Notes under the pieces: generated by a model
What the model saw: only the letters and a program-made list of their open reading frames with translations
Database searches by the model: none
What the model was told of the DNA's origin: nothing
Translations under genes and position numbers: made by a program
Source of the DNA: Streptomyces exfoliatus
GTDB lineage: Bacteria > Actinomycetota > Actinomycetes > Streptomycetales > Streptomycetaceae
Assembly (NCBI RefSeq): GCF_000725545.1
Contig: NZ_JNZP01000012.1
Coordinates: 248,001 to 312,000, forward strand
Direction: 5' to 3'
DNA: 64,000 bases
Shown: piece after piece, positions 18,093 through 26,826 of the stretch
Layout: every line of letters begins with the position of its first letter
How positions within the stretch are numbered: position 1 is the stretch's first letter

Positions 18093-19010
18093 CTACTTGG
18101 TGGCTCCTTGGGAGAAGCCGTTGTAGATCCAGCGCTGGAGCAGCAGGAAGATGACCAGCGTCGGCAGGATGACGAGGATCGCGCCGGCCGAGATGGCCTC
18201 CCAGTGCGCGCCGAAGGGCCCCTTGAAGCGGAACAGCGCGGTGGAGATCGTGCCGAGGTCCTCGGAGTGCATGTAGAGGAAGGGGATGTAGAAGTCGTTG
18301 TAGGTGGTGATCCCCTTGATGATGACGACGGTGGCGATGGCGGGCTTGAGCAGCGGGAAGATGATCTTCCGGTAGATCGTGAAGGCGTTGGCCCCGTCGA
18401 GGCGGGCCGCCTCGTCCAGGGAGACGGGAATGCCGCGGATGAACTGCAGGAAGATGTAGACGGAGACGATGTCCGTGCCCATGTAGAGCAGGATCGGCGC
18501 CCATCGGGTGTCCACCAGGCCGAAGCCGCTGATTACCTGGAAGGTGGCGACCTGGGTGGTGACGGCGGGGACGAGGGTGGCGATCAGGAACAGCGCCATG
18601 ACGGGCTTCTTCGCCCGGAAGTCGAAACGGTCGACCGCGTAGGCCGTCATCGAGCCGATGATCACGGTGCCACCGATGGAGAAGAACAGGATGAAGGCGG
18701 TGTTCCCGAAGGCCATGAGCATGTTGCCGTCGGTGAACGCCGTGACGTAGTTGTCGAAGTTCAGCCAGTTCCCCGGCAGGGAGAGCGCACCGCCGTCCTT
18801 GACCTCCTGCGACGTCTTGAGGGACGTCAGGAAGACGACGGTCAGCGGCAGCAGGACCACGGCGGTGGCGAGAAGCAGCGAGAGGTACGTCAGCGAGGTC
18901 CCGACGGGCAGGCGCCACCGGAAGGAGCTCGGGGTCCGCGCGGAGTTCGGGGTCCGCGAGGAGGCCGGTGTCCGCGCGGAGTTCGGGGTCGCGGGGCGGT
19001 CGGGGGTCAT
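18093..19010 (-). CDS. Sugar ABC transporter permease (MalG/CUT1 type)
   Basis: 305 residues. A Ser/Thr/Arg/Pro-rich N-terminus carries near repeats of 'NSARTPSS'. Six TM helices follow (about 32-55, 95-118, 130-150, 165-185, 210-230, 270-290). The EAA loop is 'PVSLDEAARLDGANAFTIYRKIIFPLLKPA'. It is the second permease, overlapping the upstream permease by four bases (ATGA). It forms the channel with that permease; no ATPase gene is nearby, and Streptomyces CUT1 importers usually share the MsiK ATPase. Substrate inferred as manno-oligosaccharide from context. Confidence 0.9.
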   Translation of the reverse strand: MTPDRPATPNSARTPASSRTPNSARTPSSFRWRLPVGTSLTYLSLLLATAVVLLPLTVVFLTSLKTSQEVKDGGALSLPGNWLNFDNYVTAFTDGNMLMAFGNTAFILFFSIGGTVIIGSMTAYAVDRFDFRAKKPVMALFLIATLVPAVTTQVATFQVISGFGLVDTRWAPILLYMGTDIVSVYIFLQFIRGIPVSLDEAARLDGANAFTIYRKIIFPLLKPAIATVVIIKGITTYNDFYIPFLYMHSEDLGTISTALFRFKGPFGAHWEAISAGAILVILPTLVIFLLLQRWIYNGFSQGATK

Positions 19011-20008
19011 ACGAGGTCCACCTTGTCGTCGGGCACGAGCCGGCGCTGGATCCAGGTGATCAGCAGGATGATCAGGAGCAGCACCACGGCCGCGGCCGAG
19101 GCCAGGCCGGTCTTGTTGAACTGGAAGGCGAGCTTGACCGTCTGGATGACGAAGGTCTGCGTGCCGGTCGCGCCGCCGGTCATGATGTAGGGGATCTCGA
19201 AGACGGACAGGGAGCCGGAGATCGCCAGGATGACGCTGAGGCTGATGACGGGCTTGATGCTCGGGGCGATGATGTGGCGGAACTGCTTCCACCGGCCGGC
19301 GCCGTCGAGTTGGGCCGCCTCGTAGAGCTCACCGGGGATGGACTGGATGGCCCCGAGGAAGAGGACGAAGTTGAGTCCCGTGAAGCGCCAGACCGACACG
19401 CCCGCCAGGGAGACGTTGGCGGAGGTCGGGTCCCCGAGCCACGGGTGGTCGGTGGTCACGCCGAGCCAGGCCAGCACCGAGTCGAGGGTGCCGCCGTCCT
19501 GGAAGAAGTAGAGGAAGACGAAACCGATCGCGACCCCGTTGATGAGGTACGGGAAGAAGAGGACGCCCTTGAAGAAGTTGCGGAACCTGAGGTCGAAGCT
19601 CAGGATCACCGCGAAGTAGAGGGCGACGGCGATCTGCACCACGGACGCGGCCAGGTAGTAGCCGCTGACGAAGAAGACCCTGAAGAGCTCGGGGCGGGTG
19701 AAGATCTGTACGTAGTTGTCGAGACCGACGACCTCCCGGTCGGGGCTCACCCCGTCCCAGTCCGTGAAGCTGTACGAGATCATGCTCGCCACGGGGATGT
19801 AGGTGAACGTGATCAGCAGCGCGAGCGGCGCCACCAGGAAGAGCCAGGGCGTGATCCGGCTGAGCGGCGACTGCCGCCAGGAACGTGGCTGTCCACCTCC
19901 GGGGCCACGGCGCGGGCCTCGTCGCCCGCGTCCCTTGTGTGTCGCGTCCGCGGAGGACCGCCGTGTCGCGGCGGCACCCCGGGGAGCGGTGTCGGTTGTC
20001 TCGGTCAT
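19007..20008 (-). CDS. Sugar ABC transporter permease (MalF/CUT1 type)
   Basis: 333 residues. A basic N-terminal tail of about 45 residues precedes six TM helices starting 'ITPWLFLVAPLALLITFTYIPVASMISYSFTDWDG'. The EAA loop is 'IPGELYEAAQLDGAGRWKQFRHIIAPSIKP'. It ends 'RRLVPDDKVDLV'. The ATG start lies 238 bp after the binding-protein stop, beyond a strong stem-loop. It works with the adjacent MalG-type permease. Confidence 0.9.
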   Translation of the reverse strand: MTETTDTAPRGAAATRRSSADATHKGRGRRGPRRGPGGGQPRSWRQSPLSRITPWLFLVAPLALLITFTYIPVASMISYSFTDWDGVSPDREVVGLDNYVQIFTRPELFRVFFVSGYYLAASVVQIAVALYFAVILSFDLRFRNFFKGVLFFPYLINGVAIGFVFLYFFQDGGTLDSVLAWLGVTTDHPWLGDPTSANVSLAGVSVWRFTGLNFVLFLGAIQSIPGELYEAAQLDGAGRWKQFRHIIAPSIKPVISLSVILAISGSLSVFEIPYIMTGGATGTQTFVIQTVKLAFQFNKTGLASAAAVVLLLIILLITWIQRRLVPDDKVDLV

Positions 20009-20200
20009 GTCGGCCTTTCGTGTCCGCGACTGCGGGGTCCAGGGGCCCGGCGCCCGGCTCTCGTGCTCGTGACTGCGGGGGCCCGGAGGCCCCAGCGCGT
20101 GCCCGGCACCGTGGGGGCCGCATCCGTAGCGGCCCCCGGCGGGTGTCCGCCCTCGCGGCCCCCGGGCTCTGCGCTCCCGCCCGCGACTGTGGGGAGGGTC

Positions 20201-20232
20201 GGGCCCCGGCCGGTGTCGTACGGCCGGGGCCC
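20201..20232 (-). terminator. Stem-loop attenuator between binding protein and permeases
   Basis: GGGCCCCGGCCG and its perfect complement flank an 8-base loop, 15 bases beyond the binding-protein stop. Such hairpins commonly reduce read-through or protect upstream mRNA so that the binding protein is made in excess of the permeases. Confidence 0.75.
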
Positions 20233-20246
20233 GTTCCGCCGGTCCG

Positions 20247-21569
20247 TCAGGAACCGGCGGTCTTCGCCGCCTCGTCCCACCTCTTGTTCAGGCCGGCGAA
20301 GAAGTCCTCGAGGCTGCCCTTCTCGGCGCCCCGCGCGGTGTCGATCAGCTTCTGGCGGTAGTCCGGCTTGTTCAGACCGATCTCGGCCGCGTCGTCGATG
20401 TCGTTGACGGCCGCCGTCTTCGCCTCGGAGCGGTCGAAGAACGTGACATCGTTGTCAACGAAGTCCTTGAGGGTAGCGGGCATCGGAGCGGCCTTCACCG
20501 CGGACACCACGCCCTCCGTCGCCGAGTAGCCGGACTTCTCGGTGAACCAGTCGATCCAGGCACGCGCCGCGGACTTGTTCTCCGAGTAGGCGCTGACCGC
20601 CTGCTGGTAGTCGGAGACCACGGCCGCGCAGAACTTCCCGTCCTTCTGCACGGGGAACGGCATGAAGCCGATGTCGTCCGGAGAGACGCCCGCCTCCTTC
20701 GCCGCGCCCTGCATCTGGGTGATCGACCAGGAGCCCAGCATCATCGTGGCGATCCGGCCCTCGGCGAGCAGCGCCTTGGAGGTCTCCCAGTTGGTGGTCG
20801 TGGGGTCCTTCTCCGAAAGCCCCTGCTTCACGATGTCGTGGAGCAGCGAGTCGATGGTGTGGAGTTCACCGCCGGCCTTCCACGGCGAGACCGGACCGGC
20901 GAGCGCGTTGCCCGCCTGCGCGTCGCACCCCACGGAGCCGTTGTTGGCGGTCCACTGGACCAGCGGCCAGCCGTCCTTGAAGTTCGTGTAGTACGGCGTC
21001 GCGGAGGTCTTCTCCTTGATCGCCTTCAGTCCGGCGAGGAACTCCTGCGGGGTCTTCGGCCACGCGGTGACGCCGGCCTTCCGCCACAGCGCCTTGTTGT
21101 AGACGAATCCGTTCGCCGTGCCGAACTGGGCGACGCCGTAGACCTTGCCGTCCACCTCGGTCTTGTCGCTGAAGCGGTACTTCGACGACAGTTCGGCGGT
21201 CGTGCCCAGGGGGGCGAAGAACTTCGGGTAGTCGTTCTTGGCCACCGCTCCGGGGATGAAGAGGACGTCGCCGTACGACTTGGCGTTCATCCGGATCTTC
21301 ACCTCGCCCTCGTAGTCGGTGATGCCGTCGAAGGACACCTTCACCTTGGGGTAGACCTTGTTGAACTCGGCGGCGTACTTCGCCATCACGCCCTTCTGAA
21401 CGAGGTCGGTGCGCTGTGTGAGCACCTTGATCTCGCCCGAGACCTCGTTCGGGTCGGCGGGGGAGGCGGCCGTCTCTCCGTCGGCGCCGCCTCCCCCTCC
21501 ACATCCCGCCACGGTCAGCATCGCGGCAGTCAGAAGCGCGCCCGTGAGCGCCATCGACTTCTTCCCCAT
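20247..21569 (-). CDS. Sugar-binding lipoprotein of the CUT1 importer
   Basis: 440 residues. Lipoprotein signal with lipobox VAGC, Cys at 23, followed by Gly-rich and acidic linker. The type-1 extracellular solute-binding fold shows 'VMAKYAAEFNKVYPKVKVSF', 'AQFGTANGFVYNKALWRKAGVTAWPKTPQEFLAGLKAIKE' and 'ARAWIDWFTEKSGYS'. It is anchored on the outer membrane face and hands sugar to the two permeases. Its ATG faces the mannosidase gene across a 283-bp divergent promoter region. An internal operator-like palindrome (20444-20457) encodes VDNDV using codons that are rare for this gene. Confidence 0.92.
   Translation of the reverse strand: MGKKSMALTGALLTAAMLTVAGCGGGGGADGETAASPADPNEVSGEIKVLTQRTDLVQKGVMAKYAAEFNKVYPKVKVSFDGITDYEGEVKIRMNAKSYGDVLFIPGAVAKNDYPKFFAPLGTTAELSSKYRFSDKTEVDGKVYGVAQFGTANGFVYNKALWRKAGVTAWPKTPQEFLAGLKAIKEKTSATPYYTNFKDGWPLVQWTANNGSVGCDAQAGNALAGPVSPWKAGGELHTIDSLLHDIVKQGLSEKDPTTTNWETSKALLAEGRIATMMLGSWSITQMQGAAKEAGVSPDDIGFMPFPVQKDGKFCAAVVSDYQQAVSAYSENKSAARAWIDWFTEKSGYSATEGVVSAVKAAPMPATLKDFVDNDVTFFDRSEAKTAAVNDIDDAAEIGLNKPDYRQKLIDTARGAEKGSLEDFFAGLNKRWDEAAKTAGS
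20444..20457. promoter_or_regulatory. Operator-like palindrome inside the binding-protein gene
   Basis: TGACATCGTTGTCA is one base from the perfect consensus TGACAACGTTGTCA. The codons it spans include GTT and GAT, unusual where GTC/GAC dominate, which suggests the DNA sequence itself may be selected. Confidence 0.45.
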
Positions 21570-21635
21570 TGCCCAACTCCTTCAGGGTTACGGCTCAGGT
21601 CTTCGGTGGGATGTCGGCACTATGTCAGCCGTACG

Positions 21636-21648
21636 TGAACCGGTAAAG
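21636..21648. promoter_or_regulatory. TGAACCGGT-type site, importer side
   Basis: TGAACCGGTAAAG lies 67 bases upstream of the binding-protein start. It is the inverted counterpart of CTTCACCGGTTCA at 21754-21766 (12 of 13 bases agree). Central CCGG symmetry suits a LacI-type dimer. Confidence 0.6.
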
Positions 21649-21753
21649 TGCCGATTTCCTGCGTGATACTCAATCGTTACCGCGAGCCCGCGAAAGTCAC
21701 GATCGAGCCCACAAACGCACAGACGTAACCACTCTGCGTGAGGAAGCGCGCTA

Positions 21754-21766
21754 CTTCACCGGTTCA
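21754..21766. promoter_or_regulatory. TGAACCGGT-type site, mannosidase side
   Basis: CTTCACCGGTTCA lies 87 bases before the mannosidase start and mirrors the site at 21636. The paired arrangement suits coordinated control of the divergent promoters, possibly with looping. Confidence 0.6.
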
Positions 21767-21852
21767 TGGACAGGGCGTGACGGTGCGGCTAGTTTGTGGC
21801 CTCGTACACGCACCGCACCCGCCCTGCCGCCAGGCGAATGGAGCCGCACACC

Positions 21853-24315
21853 ATGAAGGACGTCACCCAGCTGACCGAGGGCTGGAACCTGCGCCACGAG
21901 GACGCACTGCTTCCGGCCACCGTCCCCGGCTGTGTCCACACCGATCTGCTGGCCGCCGGGGTCATAGCCGATCCGTTCATCGGCCGGAACGAGACCGAGG
22001 TCGCCTGGGTGGGCCGGCGGGCGTGGTCGTACGTCACGGAACTCGGCCACGGGAGCGCGCACGAGCGCACCGACCTGGTCTTCGACGGCCTCGACACCGC
22101 CGCCGAGATCGTCCTCGCCGGGGAGTCCGTCGGCCGTACGCGCAACATGCACCGCGGGTACCGCTTCGACGTCACGGGGCGCACCGGCGCCCTGGAGGTC
22201 CGGTTCGCCTCCGCGTACGAGGAGGCGGACCGGGTCCGCGCCCTCACCGGCGAGCGGCCGAACGTCTACCCGGAGCCCTTCCAGTACATCCGCAAGATGG
22301 CCTGCTCGTTCGGCTGGGACTGGGGCCCCACCGTCGTGACGGCGGGCATGTGGCGCCCGGTCCGCCTGGAGCACTGGTCGACCGCCCGGCTCGACCGGGT
22401 CCGTCCCCTCGTCACCGTGGACGGGACGACCGGCCTGGTCGAGCTCGCGGTCCGGGTCGAGCGCACCGGGAACGGCGCCGGCCGCCCGCTGACCCTTCGG
22501 GCCACCGTCGGAAGCGCCACAGGAGGCCCTGTCCGCGAAGACGAGACGAGCGGAGAGGGCACGAGCCGAGAGGTCCTCGCCACCGCCGACGTCTCCTTCG
22601 AAGGCGACGAGGCCGTGCTCCGACTCGCCGTGCCGGAGCCGGAGTTGTGGTGGCCGCGCGGCTACGGCGAACAGCCGCTGTACGGGCTCGACGTGACCCT
22701 CCTCGACGAGGACGGCAGCCCGCTCGACACCTGGCAGCGCCGGATCGGCTTCCGCACCGTCGAGATCGACCGCTCCGCCGACGAGTACGGCACCGGGTTC
22801 ACCTTCGTCGTCAACGGCGTGCGCGTGTTCGCCCGCGGGGTCAACTGGATCCCGGACGACGTCCTGCCCTCCCGGGTCACGCCCGAGCGCTACCGCGCCC
22901 GCCTCACCCAGGCCGCCGCCGCCAACGTCGACCTGGTGCGGATCTGGGGCGGCGGCATCTACGAGGACGACGCCTTCTACGACGTCTGCGACGAACTCGG
23001 CCTCATGGTCTGGCAGGACTTCCTCTTCGCCTGCGCCGCCTACCCGGAGGAACAGCCGCTGCGCGGCGAGGTCGAGGCAGAGGCTCGTGACAACGTTGTC
23101 CGCCTGATGCCGCACGCCAGCCTCGTCCTGTGGAACGGCAACAACGAGAACCTCTGGGGCTTCCGCGACTGGGACTGGGAGCAGCCGCTGGCCGGCGACT
23201 CCTGGGGCGAGGGGTACTACCTCGGCGTGCTGCCGCGGATCGTCGCCGAGCTGGACCCGACCCGCCCGTACACCGCGGGCAGCCCGTGGTCGGGCTCCTG
23301 GGACCACCACCCCAACGACCCCCGGCACGGCACCCATCACTCGTGGGAGGTGTGGAACAGGCAGGACTACTCCGAGTACAGGGCGGACGTGCCCCGGTTC
23401 TGCGCCGAGTTCGGCTGGCAGGCCCCGCCTGCGCTCGCGACGCTGCGCCGCGCGCTGCCCGGCGAGGAACTCGCCTCCGATTCCCCCGGCATGCTGCACC
23501 ACCAGAAGGCCGAGGACGGCAACGGCAAGCTGAACCGGGGCATCGAGCGCCACTTCGGCCTGCCCGAGAAGGACTTCGACCGCTGGCACTACCTGGCCCA
23601 GGTCGTCCAGGCACGCGCCGTCGCCGCGGGCATCGAGCACTGGCGGGCCAACTGGCCGGTGTGCGCGGGCACCGTGGTGTGGCAGCTCAACGACTGCTGG
23701 CCGGTCAGCTCCTGGGCCGCGATCGACGGCGACGGGCGCCTCAAGCCGCTCCACCACGAGCTGCGAAGGGTGTACGCGGACCGGCTGCTCAGCCTCGTAC
23801 CCGACGGTGAGGGCCCCGTCCTCGCCCTCGACAACCAGTCCGGCTCGCCCTGGCGCACGACGGTCACGCTCCGCCGGTTCCGCGCCGACGGCACGGTCCT
23901 CCGTGAGGAGGCCTTCGCGTTGGAGGCCGCCGCGCGGACGGTCGTACGGCTGGTGCTCCCGGCCGCCGTGCTGCCCGCGCCCGGCACGTCGGACGAGTTC
24001 CTCGTCGCCGACGCCGACGGGCTGCGCGCCGTGCATTTCCCCTTCCCCGACAAGGAGTTCGCGCATCCGGCGGCGCGGTACGACGTCCGGATCGAGACCG
24101 GCGCCGACGGCGACTCCGTCGACGTCGTGGTCACCGCCCGGACGCTGGTACGGGACCTCCTCCTCCAGCCGGACCGGCTCGACCCGGCGGCGAGCGCGGA
24201 CCGGGGTCTGTTGACCCTGCTCCCCGGCGAGGAGGCGCGCATCGCCGTCACGGGCTGGAGGGACGTCGACGTGGCCGTCGTACGCGAAGCCCTGTTCAGC
24301 GTGGGAGCGGAGTGA
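21853..24315 (+). CDS. Beta-mannosidase, glycoside hydrolase family 2
   Basis: 820 residues, no signal peptide, so cytoplasmic. An N-terminal jelly-roll sugar-binding domain ('ATVPGCVHTDLLAAGVIADPFIGRNE', 'TDLVFDGLDTAAEIVLAGESVGRTRNMHRGYRFDV') and an immunoglobulin-like domain precede the TIM barrel. The acid/base Glu is in 'WNGNNEN' (about 432) and the nucleophile Glu in 'FCAEFGWQ' (about 519). 'WGGGIYEDDAFYDVCDELGLMVWQDFLFACAAYP' is diagnostic of beta-mannosidases. It releases mannose from imported oligomannosides. The ATG has a weak GGAG site. The last bases overlap the following LacI gene (GTGA). Confidence 0.94.
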   Translation: MKDVTQLTEGWNLRHEDALLPATVPGCVHTDLLAAGVIADPFIGRNETEVAWVGRRAWSYVTELGHGSAHERTDLVFDGLDTAAEIVLAGESVGRTRNMHRGYRFDVTGRTGALEVRFASAYEEADRVRALTGERPNVYPEPFQYIRKMACSFGWDWGPTVVTAGMWRPVRLEHWSTARLDRVRPLVTVDGTTGLVELAVRVERTGNGAGRPLTLRATVGSATGGPVREDETSGEGTSREVLATADVSFEGDEAVLRLAVPEPELWWPRGYGEQPLYGLDVTLLDEDGSPLDTWQRRIGFRTVEIDRSADEYGTGFTFVVNGVRVFARGVNWIPDDVLPSRVTPERYRARLTQAAAANVDLVRIWGGGIYEDDAFYDVCDELGLMVWQDFLFACAAYPEEQPLRGEVEAEARDNVVRLMPHASLVLWNGNNENLWGFRDWDWEQPLAGDSWGEGYYLGVLPRIVAELDPTRPYTAGSPWSGSWDHHPNDPRHGTHHSWEVWNRQDYSEYRADVPRFCAEFGWQAPPALATLRRALPGEELASDSPGMLHHQKAEDGNGKLNRGIERHFGLPEKDFDRWHYLAQVVQARAVAAGIEHWRANWPVCAGTVVWQLNDCWPVSSWAAIDGDGRLKPLHHELRRVYADRLLSLVPDGEGPVLALDNQSGSPWRTTVTLRRFRADGTVLREEAFALEAAARTVVRLVLPAAVLPAPGTSDEFLVADADGLRAVHFPFPDKEFAHPAARYDVRIETGADGDSVDVVVTARTLVRDLLLQPDRLDPAASADRGLLTLLPGEEARIAVTGWRDVDVAVVREALFSVGAE
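23088..23101. promoter_or_regulatory. Operator-like palindrome inside the mannosidase gene
   Basis: TGACAACGTTGTCC contains the perfect 12-bp palindrome GACAACGTTGTC. It encodes RDNVV with CGT and GTT codons, which are uncommon in this gene. It may be an intragenic repressor site. Confidence 0.5.
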
Positions 24316-25343
24316 ACGTCCCCGCTCCCCGCGTCACCATCAACGACGTCGCCGCCCGGGCCGGCGTCTCCAAGGGCGCCGTCTCCATGGCGTTCAACAA
24401 CCGTCCGGGAGTGTCCGCCGCGACCCGGGAACGGATCTTCGAGGTGGCCAGGCAGCTGGGCTGGACCCCGCACCAGACCGCGCGGAGCCTGGCCGGCCGG
24501 CGCGTCGGCATCGTGGGCCTGGCGATCTGCCGGCCCGCACGCCTCCTCGGCCTCGAACCCTTCTACATGGAGTTCATCTCGGGGATCGAGGACGTCCTGG
24601 CGGGCCGTTCCTGCTCGCTGCTGCTGCGCCTCGTGCGGGACCTCGACGAGGAGATCGCTCTGTACGAGGAGTGGTGGCGGAGCCGGACGATCGGCGGGGC
24701 GATCCTGGTGGACTTCCACCGCGAGGACCCCCGGATCGCGCCGCTGCGGGCCCTCGGGCTGCCCGCCGTCGCCGTGGGACACCCGTCGCTCACCGGCGGG
24801 TTCCCCTCGGTCTGGACGGACGACGCCACGGCGGCCTCGGACGCGGTCCGGTACCTGGCGGCGCTCGGTCACCGGCGCATCGCGCGGGTGGGCGGGCCGG
24901 CCGGTCTCGGCCACAGCGGCATCCGCGCCGCCGCGTTCGAGGCCACGATGGCCGAACTCGGCCTCGACGGGCGCCGCCAGGTGTCGACGGGCTTCGTCGG
25001 CGAGGAGGGCGCGCGCGCGACCCGGAGCCTGCTCCTCGGCCCGGAGCGGCCGACGGCGATCGTGTACGACAACGACATCATGGCCGTGGCGGGGGCGGCC
25101 GTGGCGGCCGAGATGGGGCTCGCGGTGCCGGACGACGTGTCGCTGTTGGCCTGGGACGACTCCCAGCTCTGCCGGATCACCCACCCCCCGCTGTCGGCCA
25201 TGAGCCACGACGTGCACCACTTCGGCGAGGAGGTCGCGCGGGCGCTGTTCGAGGTGATCGCGGGCACGCACAAGGGAGCCCTCCAGGTGCCGACACCGGC
25301 CCTGACACCACGGGGCTCCACGGGACCGCCGCGCCGGGCATGA
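24312..25343 (+). CDS. LacI-family transcriptional regulator (probable mannan-locus repressor 2)
   Basis: 343 residues. HTH 'RVTINDVAARAGVSKGAVSMAFNNRPGVSAATRERIFEVARQLGWTPHQTARSLAG'. Effector domain with 'LGLEPFYMEFISGIEDVLAGRSCSLLLRL', 'RTIGGAILVDFHREDPRI' and 'RPTAIVYDNDIMAVAGAAVAAEMGL'. The GTG start overlaps the mannosidase TGA, so it is co-transcribed with that gene and probably autoregulated through it. Close paralogue of the regulator at 17028, differing in the DNA-contact residues of the recognition helix. That fits two operator types in the locus. Confidence 0.92.
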   Translation: MNVPAPRVTINDVAARAGVSKGAVSMAFNNRPGVSAATRERIFEVARQLGWTPHQTARSLAGRRVGIVGLAICRPARLLGLEPFYMEFISGIEDVLAGRSCSLLLRLVRDLDEEIALYEEWWRSRTIGGAILVDFHREDPRIAPLRALGLPAVAVGHPSLTGGFPSVWTDDATAASDAVRYLAALGHRRIARVGGPAGLGHSGIRAAAFEATMAELGLDGRRQVSTGFVGEEGARATRSLLLGPERPTAIVYDNDIMAVAGAAVAAEMGLAVPDDVSLLAWDDSQLCRITHPPLSAMSHDVHHFGEEVARALFEVIAGTHKGALQVPTPALTPRGSTGPPRRA

Positions 25344-25410
25344 CGGGGCCGGCTGTGGCCGGGGTTGGCATGACCGGGCCGGGCATGACCGGGCCGGGCA
25401 TGACCGAGGC
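25343..25410. repeat. Short tandem repeat (GGGCCGGGCATGACC)
   Basis: Two adjacent exact copies and a diverged third of a roughly 15-17 base unit follow the second LacI stop. No coding role seen. Confidence 0.7.
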
Positions 25411-25419
25411 GCACAGCGC

Positions 25420-25457
25420 CGCGAGGCCGTACCTCCACGGAGAGGTACGGCCTCGCG
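25420..25457. terminator. Bidirectional stem-loop terminator
   Basis: CGCGAGGCCGTACCTC and its exact complement are separated by CACGGA. This 16-bp perfect stem lies between the convergent LacI and mannose-6-phosphate isomerase genes and can serve both strands. Confidence 0.9.
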
Positions 25458-25511
25458 CGTGTCACCGGCCTTCACCGGTTCTCGCTGGTTCTCGCCGGGT
25501 CTCAGCGGGTC

Positions 25512-26744
25512 TCAGCGGGCGACGGCGTCCAGGCCCACGGTGGCCCGGAAGAGCGTTCCGGACCCGGCGACGGACACCTCGGCCACGGCGGGCACGTACA
25601 CGGACTCCCCCGGGCCGATGCCCACCGTGGCGCCCGCCGAACTCAGGCGCGCCTCCCCCTCTGTGCACAGAAGGATCTGCGGGGCGCCGGCGGCGAGCCG
25701 GAACGACGGATCGCCCGCGCGCGGCCGGAACCGCGACAGCCGGAAGTCGTCGACGGGCGCCGGATACGTCTCCTCGGCGTCCTCCGCCCGAGGGTGGAGG
25801 ACGCGGGTGGGCATCGCCGTGAAGCGGACCACCTTCACCAGCTCGGCCGTGTCGACGTGCTTGGACGTCAGCCCGCACCGCAGGACGTTGTCGGAACTCG
25901 CCATGATCTCCACCCCGAGTCCCGAGAGGTACGCGTGCGGGATCCCGGCCCCCAGGAACAGCGCCTCGCCCGGCGCCAGTTCGACATGGCGCAGCATCAG
26001 TGCGGCGAGCAGGCCCGAGTCTCCGGGATGGGCCCGGGCGACCCCCGCGTAGGCCGCGAAGTCGGCGCGGTACGGGCCCGCCCGGTCGGCCGCGGCCACG
26101 ACGGCACCCGTGACGTCGTCGACGAGACCGGCGGGGGGACTGAGGAAGGCGGTGAAGACCTCGGCGAGGGCCTGGGCCTCGGGGAGACCACGGAGGGTGT
26201 CGGCGTACGACCGCAGCGCGGGGACGCCGAGGGCGTCCAACAGGTCGGCGCAGGCCAGGGGGACCCGGAATCCGCACAGCCCCCGGAAGGCAGTGAGGGC
26301 GACGATCATCTCCGGCTTGTGCTGGTCGTCCCGGTAGGTGCGGTGCGGGGCGTCCAGCGGAACGCCGAGCGCCTCCTCGCGCGCGAATCCGGCTCGGGCC
26401 TGGGCGAGGTCGGGGTGGACCTGGACGGAGAGGGGTGCGGCGGCGGCGAGGATCTTGAGCAGGAAGGGCAGCCGTGGCCCGAACCGGCGCAGGGTCGCCG
26501 CGCCGAGCTCCGCCGGCGGGTCACCGGCGATGACCTGGTCGAGCGGCACCGGGCCGCCGCCGTCCCCGCCCCCGTCCCCGCCCTTGTCCGCGGACCCCCG
26601 GTCGATGCGGGAGGGCGCGGAGGGGTGGGCTCCCATCCACAGTTCGGCCTGTGGTTCGCCGGTGGGCTCGGTTCCCATGAGGCGGGGCAGTGCGGTGGTG
26701 GAGCCCCAGTCGTAGGGCTGGACGGTGTTGAGGAGGAGATCCAC
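25512..26744 (-). CDS. manA: Mannose-6-phosphate isomerase, class I
   Basis: 410 residues. Type-I phosphomannose isomerase cupin: 'NTVQPYDWGSTTALPRLMG', 'AELWMGAHPSAPS', metal-binding 'SVQVHPD' and 'DDQHKPEMIVALT', 'FLGAGIPHAYLSGLGVEIMASSDNVLRCGLTSKHVD'. Zn ligands (Gln/His of QVH, Glu of HKPE, His of GIPHAY) are all present. A disordered Gly/Asp insert lies at about residues 50-65. It converts mannose-6-P to fructose-6-P, the last step of mannose entry to glycolysis. It lies 82 bp downstream of the ROK kinase on the same strand, so the two are probably one transcript. Confidence 0.95.
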   Translation of the reverse strand: MDLLLNTVQPYDWGSTTALPRLMGTEPTGEPQAELWMGAHPSAPSRIDRGSADKGGDGGGDGGGPVPLDQVIAGDPPAELGAATLRRFGPRLPFLLKILAAAAPLSVQVHPDLAQARAGFAREEALGVPLDAPHRTYRDDQHKPEMIVALTAFRGLCGFRVPLACADLLDALGVPALRSYADTLRGLPEAQALAEVFTAFLSPPAGLVDDVTGAVVAAADRAGPYRADFAAYAGVARAHPGDSGLLAALMLRHVELAPGEALFLGAGIPHAYLSGLGVEIMASSDNVLRCGLTSKHVDTAELVKVVRFTAMPTRVLHPRAEDAEETYPAPVDDFRLSRFRPRAGDPSFRLAAGAPQILLCTEGEARLSSAGATVGIGPGESVYVPAVAEVSVAGSGTLFRATVGLDAVAR

Positions 26745-26826
26745 GAGTACGAGTACTTCCTGAGGACGGCCAACGAGGAGTCGGGTGGGGCGGAGGGGAG
26801 GGAGCGGAGGGCGGGGAAAGGGGCGT

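Noticed and set aside
20009..20246. Repeated CGCGACTGCGGG-like units as a possible CRISPR or attachment array
   Set aside because: Units are irregular, without constant spacers. The only clear structure is the terminator-type stem at 20201-20232.
21751..24066. 771-codon minus-strand frame opposite the mannosidase
   Set aside because: Shadow of the GH2 gene, with Gly/Val/Asp-rich sequence and no motif.
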